Assembly: GCA_904502075.1 (NCBI GenBank)
Contig: CAJGDL010000007.1
Location: 1-24,215, forward strand
DNA: 24,215 bases
Reading direction: 5' to 3'
Origin: an uncultured Alistipes sp.
GTDB taxonomy: Bacteria; Bacteroidota; Bacteroidia; Bacteroidales; Rikenellaceae
Shown here: positions 7,882 through 16,731 of the stretch, piece after piece
Position numbering within the stretch: position 1 is the stretch's first letter
Layout of the letters: each line of letters starts with the position of its first letter
Made by a program: the position numbers and the translations under genes
The notes under the pieces: model-generated
Seen by the model: the letters and a program-made list of their open reading frames with translations, nothing else
The model's database searches: none
Told to the model about the DNA's origin: nothing

Positions 7882-10449
7882 TTAAGGTTTGAAGGTGCAA
7901 ACCAGCACATACTTGCAACGGGTCTTCAGGGCATTCGAGTAGAGCACAACCGCACCCGTGGCCTGAATGGCGTTGCCCTCCTTGTCCTTGAGCACCGAGT
8001 CGTCCATCGAAACGGTGGCATACTCACCGGGCTCGAACGAGAGCCAAGGTTTGTCGTCGGCCGAGGCCAACTTGTAGTACTCGGGCAGGTTCTTCATCAT
8101 ACACATGTTGCGCACTACATCGCCGCCCTCGTAGACCAACCAATAGATAGGCACCTTGTAGGAGGCATACTTGTCGTAGAGCGAACCCGATACCACACGC
8201 GAGAGCGTGGCCTGCTGCTCGGCGGCACCCGGCATCTCGGGGTCGTTGCCCGGATACCAGAAGACCACCTCCATCTCCTCGGTCGAAGTTACGGTATCGG
8301 CCGCATAGTCGGTCGTATCGTAAGTGATCTCGGGCTCCGGCTCCGGTTCGGGCTCCTCGCCGCTTGCCGGCGTATGCGAAACATAGATGGCATTCTTCAT
8401 CTGGATCTTTCCGTTATATGAGGAGCGCGTACCCTGCACGGTGAGCGTATCGCCCTCCTTCACACCCGAGGCGGCCCAATACTGCGTCTCACCCTCGGGG
8501 CTGCAAAGGCCGTAGATGTAGACCGTACCGGTCTTGTCCACCAGGTCGAAGTTGCCATAAGTCTCATCCTGCACATTGGCAATCGTACCCGTCAGCTCGT
8601 AAAGCGTATCATCCTCGGCTGCGGCATTGAACTCCTCGATGGTCACCTTTACCGCCTCCTTGGGCTGCTCGGGGAGGATCGGGCCGGCATCAAAGGCTAC
8701 GGTCTGGCCACCCTCGCTCGGGATCAGCAGCAGGTCGTCGATACGGTAGGCACTCTCCACCAGGGCATCGAAACGCACATAGAGGTGGTGCGTACCCTCG
8801 GGCAGGGTAAAGTCGGCACGGCCCACATTCCAACGACCCTCACCGGCAGGTGCCGTGTAGGCAATCGGTGAAGACCAATTCTCGCCATCGCCCGAAAGGC
8901 GGATCGTAAACTCCTCGGTCGAGAAGTGGTTGTCGGCATTGCTCTTATACTTCACACCGCCGAAGGTAAGGGTCATCGAGGTACTCTCCAGGGTGATGTT
9001 CTGAATCGTGAAGTAGGCCTTCGTACCGAAGATGAGGTTATTCACACCCGAACCCTCATAATCGGAATAATTACCCGAGGAGTGCGAGTTGTTGCGGGCC
9101 GATACCCCATTATAATCATAGGTGATCGTCTCCGCACCCGTACCGCTCTCGTTCATCCATCCCTGGAACTGATCCAGGTAGGGCCAATTTTTACCCTCCT
9201 TGCCATAGGCCTGGGTGGCAGCCTCCAGGTCGAAATCGTTGAAATAGGTAGGCTGGGCCTCCTCGACGGTCTCCTGGGTCAGGTAGCTGACCACATAGGC
9301 CTCATACTCCTCCTTCAAGGCACCCTCCGACAAGAGAGCCTCGGCCGAAGCCACCGCCTTGGTCTTAGGAAGCACCACGATCATCGCCTCACGCACGGCT
9401 CCCGTTTCGTTGGCCTGGCAAGCGACATGCATAGCGCGACGCTGCAAACCGCCCTCACCCTCCGAGGTATCCCACGCATCCTCGGTCAGGAGCACCCACT
9501 CGCTCTGGGTCGTGCAGCTGCCATCCTCCAGGAGGTTGAGAGCCCAAGCCTGTGCCCCCTTCATCGAGGTGATACTTCCGATGGCCGATACCCCCTCAAG
9601 GGCCTCACCACTGTTGTAGTAGTAACCATTCACATCGAAGAGCAACGAAGCGGCAAGTTCGACCTCGCAATACTCCTTCACGCCCGGGATCGAAACCTCG
9701 AACTCCAAGACCGTTACAGCCTCCTCGCCCGAGAGATCCTGGAAGAGGAGCGTGCCGGTGGTATCCTCCTCGGGATAGGCCGCCCAATTGGAATCCATGC
9801 GGAAGCCCTCGCCCTCGCCCGAATAATCGGAGGTGATAGGCAGGCTGAGCCAAGCGGGAATCTCACCACCAATGGTCCACGGGAAGTTGGCCTCTACGCG
9901 GATGTAGTGCATATAGCCTACCGTACCATAGGGCCAAATCAGAGCCAATTCCGTGGAGGGCTCACCCTGATAGACCACCTGATACTCGTCGTCGCGCACG
10001 AAGTCGTTCTCATTGGGATCCACCTCGGCCACATAGACACGCAGGATGCGATCCAGAGGATAGAGAGTCAACTCGGCAATGGTCTCGGTCTTGCCTCCCA
10101 TGGTCATTGAAACCATGCAGGTGTGGGTGGCATCGAACTCCTCGATCTCGGCCACCTGAATCTGAATCTCATGCTTTCCGGCCTTGCCGCGCTTCTCGTA
10201 GCGCAGGTTGCCGCCATCCAAAATTTGGAAGTATGCCGCTGTTTCGGTGGGCACCTTCACCACCCAATCCATGTTGGGCTCGATCTCAAGAGTGTAGACC
10301 TCACCGGCCTCCACCGCCTCGGTTACCTTGGTCGGGAACTTGGGTTCCACAACAGAGTCCGCCGACTCCGTCGGGCCGTCCGAACCACATGCTACGAATG
10401 CCAACGACGCAACAGCCGCCAACATCCAATTTTTCATCGCTTTTCTCAT
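7882..10449 (-). CDS. Multidomain surface lipoprotein with OB-fold-like module
   Basis: 855 residues from the ATG at 10449. The frame is open further upstream to 11022, but that part is antisense-like sequence overlapping the previous gene. MRKAMKNWML starts a lipoprotein signal with lipobox FVAC (Cys21); Met5 (10437) is an alternative start. Visible modules: Ig/BACON-like beta domains at about 40-130, 135-260 and 262-362; a jelly-roll-like domain at about 400-577 (TYFNDFD ... FTIRLSGDGENWSSPI ... YRIDDLLLIP), similar to choice-of-anchor or carbohydrate-binding folds; an OB-fold-like domain at about 601-692 (YELTGTIANVQDETYGNFDL ... GDTLTVQGTRSSYNGKIQM); an EP-repeat linker (699-707); and a C-terminal domain (709-855). 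No catalytic motif is evident. Its position three genes after SusD suggests a SusE/F-like binding protein. Domain names are from pattern memory. Confidence 0.85.
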   Translation of the reverse strand: MRKAMKNWMLAAVASLAFVACGSDGPTESADSVVEPKFPTKVTEAVEAGEVYTLEIEPNMDWVVKVPTETAAYFQILDGGNLRYEKRGKAGKHEIQIQVAEIEEFDATHTCMVSMTMGGKTETIAELTLYPLDRILRVYVAEVDPNENDFVRDDEYQVVYQGEPSTELALIWPYGTVGYMHYIRVEANFPWTIGGEIPAWLSLPITSDYSGEGEGFRMDSNWAAYPEEDTTGTLLFQDLSGEEAVTVLEFEVSIPGVKEYCEVELAASLLFDVNGYYYNSGEALEGVSAIGSITSMKGAQAWALNLLEDGSCTTQSEWVLLTEDAWDTSEGEGGLQRRAMHVACQANETGAVREAMIVVLPKTKAVASAEALLSEGALKEEYEAYVVSYLTQETVEEAQPTYFNDFDLEAATQAYGKEGKNWPYLDQFQGWMNESGTGAETITYDYNGVSARNNSHSSGNYSDYEGSGVNNLIFGTKAYFTIQNITLESTSMTLTFGGVKYKSNADNHFSTEEFTIRLSGDGENWSSPIAYTAPAGEGRWNVGRADFTLPEGTHHLYVRFDALVESAYRIDDLLLIPSEGGQTVAFDAGPILPEQPKEAVKVTIEEFNAAAEDDTLYELTGTIANVQDETYGNFDLVDKTGTVYIYGLCSPEGETQYWAASGVKEGDTLTVQGTRSSYNGKIQMKNAIYVSHTPASGEEPEPEPEPEITYDTTDYAADTVTSTEEMEVVFWYPGNDPEMPGAAEQQATLSRVVSGSLYDKYASYKVPIYWLVYEGGDVVRNMCMMKNLPEYYKLASADDKPWLSFEPGEYATVSMDDSVLKDKEGNAIQATGAVVLYSNALKTRCKYVLVCTFKP

Positions 10450-10499
10450 GATTATCTTATTTTTTAATTTTCTCTCAAAATTCCAAAGCCAAGAGAACG

Positions 10500-11450
10500 C
10501 TACATACCCTCTTCGCGGCGGAGTCGATCGGCCTCCTCGTCCGACACCCACTCCATGATGTTGTAGAAATGTCCCACCGTACCATAGGGCGAGCCCAGAT
10601 CCTCGACATAGACCTGCAACCAAAGGATCGCAAACGACTGGCAAGCATTGAAGTAGGAGTCGTAGTAGGGACTCTCGCCACCCAGGATATGGTTGTCGCC
10701 CAGCACCTGGCCGAATACCGACTGCTCGTCGCTGAGCACCTGACCACCGGCCATCAGGAGCTTGGGCTCTGCCGGATTCGAGGGATCGAAGCCCAGGACA
10801 ATGTCGTAACCATCGTAGAAGGCGTTGCGGACAAGGATGTGGTTCTCCTCCGTGGGGTGCTTCTCCGTATAGATCAGACGCTGATACATGGTGTTCGTAC
10901 CGGGGTAGTCGAGCAACAGCTGCGAGGTCAGCACGCACCAACCCGTGAAGGAGTCGATCTCGAAGGGGCACGACTTGAAGAGGGCCACCTTGGTCTGATC
11001 CCAACCCTTGTAGAGGTCCCACTTCAGCTGTTCGGGCATCACCAAGCGGAGCGAAAATCCCAATTCATCCTCGGGCCCGATATTCTCATAGTGTCCGAAG
11101 ACCTCCACGCAGGCGGTCATCTCGCCGGCGGGAATCGTTACCGTATGGCTGCCGAGGTGGTAGTGGAAATCCTCGATGGCCGTACTGCCCTGATCGACTA
11201 CCTCCACACCAAAGGTGCGGTCGTAATCACATGCCACGGTCGAGGCAACAACGATCGGAAGGGCCTTCTGCTGCTGCTCCACCATGCAGGTCGTGAGCGT
11301 ATCGGCAAACATCACATACTCGGGATTTCCCTCCACGGGAGCGAGTTTGCCGGGATTCTTATAGGTGATATACTCCTCATCGCAAGCCGTAAAAGCGAGC
11401 AGGCAAAGCCAGGCAGGGAGCAAAATCGACAATATAGGTTTCTGTTTCAT
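10500..11450 (-). CDS. DUF4984-like SusD-associated lipoprotein
   Basis: 316 residues with signal peptide and lipobox AFTAC (Cys23) followed by DEEYI. The N-terminal half (about 30-150) looks like a Calx-beta/DUF4843-type beta domain (ALPIVVAST ... DFHYHLGSHTVTIPAGE). The C-terminal half (about 160-316) has the appearance of DUF4984, a domain of lipoproteins encoded next to SusC/SusD pairs; this name is from memory and less certain than the gene itself. The ATG overlaps the SusD stop as ATGA, a sign of translational coupling. The probable role is an accessory ligand-binding lipoprotein at the outer membrane. Confidence 0.85.
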   Translation of the reverse strand: MKQKPILSILLPAWLCLLAFTACDEEYITYKNPGKLAPVEGNPEYVMFADTLTTCMVEQQQKALPIVVASTVACDYDRTFGVEVVDQGSTAIEDFHYHLGSHTVTIPAGEMTACVEVFGHYENIGPEDELGFSLRLVMPEQLKWDLYKGWDQTKVALFKSCPFEIDSFTGWCVLTSQLLLDYPGTNTMYQRLIYTEKHPTEENHILVRNAFYDGYDIVLGFDPSNPAEPKLLMAGGQVLSDEQSVFGQVLGDNHILGGESPYYDSYFNACQSFAILWLQVYVEDLGSPYGTVGHFYNIMEWVSDEEADRLRREEGM

Positions 11451-13000
11451 AACGTGCCTATGTATTTGTTACTTTCATTGGGTTGAACCATCGAACCCGG
11501 AGACTCGATCTCATGCTGCGGTATGGGCCACACGAAGAGCGGGTTGTCGGCCTTGACACTCAACGAACTGCCCTCGTCGAGGGTACTCTGCTGCGGCGTA
11601 CGCGTAAAGCCCTCGCCATTCTTGTAGAGTTTTCCCCAGCGCTTGTAGTCCTGCAAACGGAAGCCCTCCATGAAGAGCTCGCGGACACGCTCGGCGGCGA
11701 TCTGATCGAGCCAGTTGTCGGCCGTGATGTTGATGTTGCCACCCGAGAGGTAGCGGGCCGAGCGCAGCGTGGTAAGATCCTTCGCAGCGGCCGAATAGTT
11801 CGGAGTCTCGAGGCGACAATAGGCCTCGGCACGAATCAGATACTGCTCTGCCAAACGGAAGGGTTTGGGCATCGAAACATGGTAGATCAGAGCCGACTCG
11901 ATGAAGTTGATATTGCCGTAATACTTCACCAACAGCGGCCAAGCCAAAGCGTGGTCGTAACCGGTCTGTCCCGTGTAGAAGAAGCTGCCATAGCGCAAGT
12001 CGTTCTGATCGTAAAGGTTCAGCACCCACTGGGCCGGCACATAGTCGGGATAGAAATAGGTGTAGTCGTTGTTGTAGTTCAGAAAGACCTGACCGAGCGC
12101 GCCACCGTAGGAGGTGGTCGTAAAGCCCTGACGCCAGAAGAGCTCCGTACCGTTGTCGTAGAGCCACATGTAGTCGTAGTCGCTGTACTGGCTGTAGATC
12201 GTGGTCTTGGTGCTCATCAGCGAGAAACGCTTGTTATCGATCAAACGGGTCGAATAGTCGATGGCCGTCGCCCAATCCTGCATATAAAGGGCCACGCGGG
12301 CATGCAGGGCGTAGGCCATGGCTCGGGTCATGAAGACGCTGCCCGGGCCATCGTTCTCCTCGTCGAGAAGTTCTTCGGCCTTCTCCAGGTCGCGCAGCAC
12401 AAACTGGTAACTGTCGTAGAGCGACGAGCGGGTGATCGCCTCCGGGGTCTCAAAGTGCGAACGCAACACCACACCCAGCTCATTCTCGGCCGTGGCGGGA
12501 TCGTAGGCCTTGCAGAAACACTTGATCAGCTCCGAGTAGCAGAGGGCGCGAATGGCATAGACCTCGCCGGTATAGATATCGAGCGTGGCGATCGACTCGT
12601 CATCCACCAGCGTAGCACGCACATTGCCCACGCGCTCGAGGTAGAAGTTACAGTTCGAGATCACCGAATAGAGGGCGGCGTAGACGGCCTCGATCTCACT
12701 GTTCGTAGGGCGAATATCCCACTGCCAGATGGTGCCGTAGGTATTCGTATAGCCATCGACGGCATAGACCAGGTCGGTCTGAATATCGGGCAACAGGGTC
12801 AAGAGTCCGCTCCACAAGGCCGAACTCTTCATCTGGGCATAGATACCCACCATGGTTTGTTCGGCATCGCTAAAGGTCTGCATCGCCTGCTCCTGCGGGA
12901 TGGCCGAGCCGGGCTCCTTGTCCAGGCACGAGGTGCAGAGCATCACCCCCAGCACCAATCCAAAGAGCGCTTTCATATTGTATCGAAAAATCTTTTTCAT
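11447..13000 (-). CDS. SusD/RagB-family outer-membrane lipoprotein
   Basis: 517 residues, a normal length for the family. The lipobox is LCTSC (Cys25), followed by the typical SusD opening (LDKEP ... QAMQTFSDAEQTMVGIYAQM). The middle holds the TPR-like helical scaffold, and the C-terminal third carries family landmarks: AERVRELFMEGFRLQDYKRW (443-462 region) and FVWPIPQHEIESPG near the end. SusD proteins sit as a lid on the SusC barrel and capture substrate (oligosaccharide, or peptide in RagB). The gene starts 7 bases after the SusC stop, so the pair is co-transcribed. Met9 is an alternative start. Confidence 0.96.
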   Translation of the reverse strand: MKKIFRYNMKALFGLVLGVMLCTSCLDKEPGSAIPQEQAMQTFSDAEQTMVGIYAQMKSSALWSGLLTLLPDIQTDLVYAVDGYTNTYGTIWQWDIRPTNSEIEAVYAALYSVISNCNFYLERVGNVRATLVDDESIATLDIYTGEVYAIRALCYSELIKCFCKAYDPATAENELGVVLRSHFETPEAITRSSLYDSYQFVLRDLEKAEELLDEENDGPGSVFMTRAMAYALHARVALYMQDWATAIDYSTRLIDNKRFSLMSTKTTIYSQYSDYDYMWLYDNGTELFWRQGFTTTSYGGALGQVFLNYNNDYTYFYPDYVPAQWVLNLYDQNDLRYGSFFYTGQTGYDHALAWPLLVKYYGNINFIESALIYHVSMPKPFRLAEQYLIRAEAYCRLETPNYSAAAKDLTTLRSARYLSGGNINITADNWLDQIAAERVRELFMEGFRLQDYKRWGKLYKNGEGFTRTPQQSTLDEGSSLSVKADNPLFVWPIPQHEIESPGSMVQPNESNKYIGTL

Positions 13001-13007
13001 AGCGGAA

Positions 13008-15959
13008 TTAGAAGGTTAAGTCAAGACCGAAGGTGAATTGGCGCGACATGGGGTACTGAGCCGCATAGATATTGGAGCTACCCTCGGGGTCAAGACCCGT
13101 GAATTTGGTGAAGGTGAGCAGGTTCTGCGCCTGGGCATAGATACGCATGCCACTGAATACACGGCTCTTGCGAATCATCTCCGCCGGGAAGCTGTAGCTC
13201 AGCATCACATTCTTCAGACGCAGGAACGAAGCATCCTCCAACAGACGGCTGTCGAACTCCGTGTAGACACCATGGCGCGGAATATCGGTCACATCGCCCG
13301 GCTTCATCCAGCGCTCCAAAAGGCGATTCGACTGGTTGTAGGAGGCAAAGCGACCGTTCGACTCATCGAAATAGCGGTCGTTGTTGATCATCCAACGATC
13401 GGCCACCCAGCTAAACTGGGCCGAGAGCGAGAGCCCCTTCCAGCTCAGGGTCGTACCGAAACCTCCCTGCCAGGGGGCGATGTAGCTCTTGCCCACCAAG
13501 ACCTTGTCCGAGTCGCGGAGTTCGGTGGTCAAGTTACCCTGCTTGTCGTACCAAAGGGCGTCGCCATTGACGGGGTTCACACCGGCATAACGGTTGATGA
13601 AGAACTCTCCCAGGGGATGGCCCACCACCAACTTCGTGTTGGTGTTCGAACGCTCATACTCCTGCACTCCGTTGTAGAGTTCCGTAATCTCGTTGTGGTT
13701 GTACGACACATTGGCATTCAAGGCCCAGGAGAAGTGCTTGGTAGCGATCACCGTACCATTCAGGCTCAACTCCGCTCCCTTGTTGACCATGGCACCCACA
13801 TTGTCCCAATAGTAACCATAGCCCTTATCGGCATAGGGTTGCGGAACCTCCATGAGCATATCCGAAGTTCTCTTGTAGTAGAGCTCGGCATCGACATTCA
13901 GACGGCCCCAGAAGCCGAAATGCAGGGCGAGGTTGGTCGTCCAGGGCTTCTCCCAGCCGAGTTGGTCGTTTCCGGGCTGCATCAGCCCCACACCCGCATT
14001 GCCGACATAATCCAGGCCGCCGCCCACGAGGGCCAGGTGTTCGTAGTTGGGAATCGTCGAGTTACCCGACGTACCGGTCGAGAAGGCGATCTGGGCATTC
14101 GAGAGCCAGTGGCGCGAGGACTCCATGAAACGCTCGTTGCGCAGGTTCCACATGAGGCCCACCGACCAGAACAAACCCCAGCGATTCTCCTTACCGAAGC
14201 GCGACGAGGCGTCGGTACGGGCCGAGGCCTCCACAAAGTAGCGGTCGTCGTAGTTATACTCGCCACGCAAGAAGAACGAGAGGAATCCGTAGTCCGAATC
14301 GGTCGTATCGCCCCACGAGGTGGCACGCGTACCGGTCGAGATCGAGGTCAGGCGATCGTTGGCCTGTCCCGCCGTAGCCACCGAGAAGGCCTCGTAGTGG
14401 TAGTCCACCCCTTCGTGACCTGCCAGGAAGGTGAGGTGGTGCTTATCACCCAACGAGAAGGCGTAGTTGGCCGTGTTGGTGATCGTGAGGGTGTAGTTAT
14501 CGGTCGTGCTACGCGACGCCTTTCCCTGCCCCTGGTTGGGCATATAGCTCGGATAGGAGACGCCGAAACCGGTCGTATGCGAGTAGTCCACACCAAACTG
14601 CGAACGCAGGGTGAGCCCCTCGATCGGGGTAGCCTCGGCAAAGAGGGTCGAGATCAGTTTATACTTCTTGTAGTGTACGGGGTTGTTCTCGAGCCACTCC
14701 AGGGGGTTCTGACCCGTACCCTTCCACGAACCGTCGGAGAGCGAGGCCAACGAACCATCGGCCTTGTAGGGGCTCCAATAGGGCATCATGAAGCGGGCGG
14801 CCGAGATGGGGGTTACGAGGTTGTAGCTACCCTCGTCGGCCTGCTCGATGTTCTGGAAGTTGAGCATCGTGCTCGTTCCCACCTTGAGCCACTTGGCCGC
14901 CTTCTGCTCCACATTGGCACGTAGCGAGTAGCGCTCGAAGCTCGAACCCACGGCCGTACCATCCTGGCTGTAGAAACCGGCCGAGAGGTAGTAGTTGGTC
15001 TTCTCCGAGGCACCCGACACCGAGAGTTCGTAATTTTGGAGCAAGGCCGAGGCGTTGAATACCTCGTTCATCCAATTGACATCGGTCTGACTCAAGAGGT
15101 TGTAATCCTGCCCCTCGGTCATGCCGATCTGCTTCTCGTACTCGATACGCTCGGGGGTGGTCATCATGTCCCAATTCTTGTCGTTGGCCACCTGCGAAAA
15201 GCCGAGCTGCATACGATACTCGATGCGGGGACGATCGGCCATGCGACCGCGCTTGGTCGTGATCACGATCACACCGTTGGCGGCACGCGCACCATAGATC
15301 GAGGTCGACGAGGCATCCTTCAGCACCGACAACGACTCGATGTCCGAGGGGTTGATCGTGTTGAAATCGGAGCTCGAGATGGGCACACCGTCGAGGATGT
15401 AGAGGGGAGCCGTTCCCGAGTTGATCGAGTTGGTACCACGAATGGTCATCGTGGCCGAGGCGCTGGGCTCACCCGTATTGGAGAGCACCGTCAGACCCGG
15501 CACCTGACCCTGCAGGGCCTGATCAAAGGCTGCCGTGGGGGTCTTCTCGATCTTCTCGGCCTTCACCGTAGAGACCGAACCGGCTACCGTGCCCTTCTTG
15601 CGGACACCGTAGGCGATCACCACCACATCCTCCACCAGCTCCGACTCGGGCTGCATCCGCAGGTCGAAGACCACCGCCTTTTGGCCGGCAGGGATCTCAT
15701 ACTCCACCGTGGCATAGCCCAGGTACTGGAACGATAGTTTACTTCCGGCCGGAGCCGTAATGGTGTAGGTACCGTCGAACGAGGTGCTCACTCCGTTCAT
15801 GGCATCGGCCACCACGGCCACGCCAATCATCGGCAGCCCATCCTCTTCGGAGGTTACCACACCGCTCACCGTCACCTTCTCCGCCTGTTGTGCCCACATC
15901 ACCGATGGAGCCAACACACTTAGCACGGTAAGCCAACAAAGGGTTAGAATTTTCTGCAT
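13008..15959 (-). CDS. SusC/RagA-family TonB-linked outer-membrane transporter
   Basis: 983 residues from the ATG at 15959. The frame is open to 16016, but only the internal Met gives a signal peptide (MQKILTLCWLTVLSVLAPSVMWAQ region), and a promoter lies just upstream of it. Order of parts: signal peptide 1-23; carboxypeptidase-regulatory-like domain about 29-103; TonB-box-like VEDVVVIAYG (109-118); plug domain about 120-240 with family signatures LYILDGVPI (186-194) and LKDASSTSIYGARAANGV (213-230); then the barrel, ending in an aromatic residue (FGLDLTF). No STN signalling domain precedes the first domain, so direct anti-sigma signalling through this receptor is unlikely. It imports ligand delivered by SusD using TonB energy. 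It heads the operon. A protein- or peptide-derived substrate is inferred from the linked protease. Confidence 0.96.
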   Translation of the reverse strand: MQKILTLCWLTVLSVLAPSVMWAQQAEKVTVSGVVTSEEDGLPMIGVAVVADAMNGVSTSFDGTYTITAPAGSKLSFQYLGYATVEYEIPAGQKAVVFDLRMQPESELVEDVVVIAYGVRKKGTVAGSVSTVKAEKIEKTPTAAFDQALQGQVPGLTVLSNTGEPSASATMTIRGTNSINSGTAPLYILDGVPISSSDFNTINPSDIESLSVLKDASSTSIYGARAANGVIVITTKRGRMADRPRIEYRMQLGFSQVANDKNWDMMTTPERIEYEKQIGMTEGQDYNLLSQTDVNWMNEVFNASALLQNYELSVSGASEKTNYYLSAGFYSQDGTAVGSSFERYSLRANVEQKAAKWLKVGTSTMLNFQNIEQADEGSYNLVTPISAARFMMPYWSPYKADGSLASLSDGSWKGTGQNPLEWLENNPVHYKKYKLISTLFAEATPIEGLTLRSQFGVDYSHTTGFGVSYPSYMPNQGQGKASRSTTDNYTLTITNTANYAFSLGDKHHLTFLAGHEGVDYHYEAFSVATAGQANDRLTSISTGTRATSWGDTTDSDYGFLSFFLRGEYNYDDRYFVEASARTDASSRFGKENRWGLFWSVGLMWNLRNERFMESSRHWLSNAQIAFSTGTSGNSTIPNYEHLALVGGGLDYVGNAGVGLMQPGNDQLGWEKPWTTNLALHFGFWGRLNVDAELYYKRTSDMLMEVPQPYADKGYGYYWDNVGAMVNKGAELSLNGTVIATKHFSWALNANVSYNHNEITELYNGVQEYERSNTNTKLVVGHPLGEFFINRYAGVNPVNGDALWYDKQGNLTTELRDSDKVLVGKSYIAPWQGGFGTTLSWKGLSLSAQFSWVADRWMINNDRYFDESNGRFASYNQSNRLLERWMKPGDVTDIPRHGVYTEFDSRLLEDASFLRLKNVMLSYSFPAEMIRKSRVFSGMRIYAQAQNLLTFTKFTGLDPEGSSNIYAAQYPMSRQFTFGLDLTF

Positions 15960-15985
15960 AGTTTGCAAGTTGGTATATTTGGGTA

Positions 15986-16017
15986 CAAAATAAGCGATTA
16001 TTTCCTCCCCTTCCAAA
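15986..16017 (-). promoter_or_regulatory. Candidate promoter of the SusC/SusD operon
   Basis: On the minus strand, TTTG (16017-16014) and TATTTTG (15992-15986) are separated by 21 bases. This resembles the Bacteroidetes housekeeping promoter TTTG / TAnnTTTG with one T missing from the -7 box. Transcription would begin near 15979, about 20 bases before the SusC ATG. The rest of the 295-base gap between SusC and the HMA gene (15960-16254) holds this element and the terminator at 16188-16233. I see no coding sequence or clear operator in it. Confidence 0.45.
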
Positions 16018-16187
16018 TATTTTCACCTATTTTCCTATATAGTTATCAACAATTTACACACCCCTACCCGATCGAATCAACAAGGGATTCGGCCCTTCAA
16101 CTCCTTAATACCCCTAAAAATAATCGTGATTTGCGAATCGAAACAATTATTCTCACTGCTGCGAGGATGAAGAGAAGCCGAAAAATA

Positions 16188-16233
16188 AACCGCGAGGGGG
16201 ATTTGGATAAGCATTCAAATCCCCCTCGCGGTT
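16188..16233 (-). terminator. Strong hairpin terminator after the HMA gene
   Basis: Perfect 17-bp inverted repeat: arms 16188-16204 and 16217-16233 around a 12-base loop, with a GC-rich core (CCGCGAGGGGG). On the minus strand it is followed by TTTATTTTTC, a U-rich tail, and it begins 21 bases after the HMA stop codon. It should end the metal cassette transcript and insulate the SusC/SusD operon that starts about 200 bases further on. Confidence 0.88.
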
Positions 16234-16254
16234 ATTACTTGCTACTGCCCCTGA

Positions 16255-16560
16255 TTACTTTTTGGGAGTAGCCTTCACCTTGATCTTCTGGAAATTCTTG
16301 GCCAGCGTCTCGGGATTGGTCTTGGCGGCATCATAGACAACGGTAACCTCCTTGGTCGGGAGATCCACCTTAACATCCTCCACACCCTTACCAAGCACGG
16401 GCACATTGTTCAGGATCTTGTTGGCACAGCCCTGGCAGTCGATATCGGTGCAGAACACCACCGTCTGCTTCTCGGCCTTGGCCTTCTTGTTGTTGTCATT
16501 GGCGGCATTTACAGCCAGCGCTATCACTGCCATCAGGCAGCACAAAAGAATCTTTTTCAT
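16255..16560 (-). CDS. Secreted heavy-metal-associated (HMA) domain protein
   Basis: 101 residues. The signal peptide is about 1-19 (ILLCCLMAVIALAVNA), followed by a Lys-rich linker and one HMA/CopZ-like ferredoxin fold (about 32-97). The metal site is DIDCQGC, with Cys42 and Cys45 as the CxxC pair. The Met that usually precedes the first Cys by two residues is Ile here, and an extra Cys37 lies nearby. VKVDLPTKEVTVVYD is the conserved beta-3/beta-4 pair. Such domains bind Cu(I), Zn or Hg. With a signal peptide and no membrane anchor it would act in the periplasm, for example receiving metal from the TonB receptor encoded 171 bases upstream. The metal identity is not determined by the sequence. 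Confidence 0.93.
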   Translation of the reverse strand: MKKILLCCLMAVIALAVNAANDNNKKAKAEKQTVVFCTDIDCQGCANKILNNVPVLGKGVEDVKVDLPTKEVTVVYDAAKTNPETLAKNFQKIKVKATPKK

Positions 16561-16667
16561 ATTAAATTAGTTGTTTAGTAATTTTTGTTTGTGTTGATAA
16601 AGTCGCCATAAGCGGATTTTTGATTTTAGGCGAGCCTATTTTGCACCGATCGAAATTTTACACGGAA

Positions 16668-16725
16668 GGGGCTCCTTTGGCCCACCACCCTTTCGGGGTC
16701 AATGAGGAGGTGCAAAAGGGGCCGC
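16668..16725. other. Imperfect inverted repeat between TonB receptor and HMA genes
   Basis: Arms 16668-16681 and 16712-16725 can pair at 11 of 14 positions, and a small hairpin (ACCCC-GAAA-GGGT on the minus strand) sits between them. It starts a few bases after the receptor stop codon (16732). It may be a weak terminator, an RNA stability element or chance in GC-rich sequence. There is no clear U tract, although TAAAATTT follows 7 bases later. Confidence 0.3.
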
Positions 16726-16731
16726 ATAAAA

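Noticed and set aside
10450..11022. N-terminal extension of the 855-residue lipoprotein frame up to 11022
   Set aside because: It overlaps the DUF4984-like gene in another frame, and its translation is Arg/Gly-rich without homology pattern. The signal peptide and lipobox begin only at 10449.
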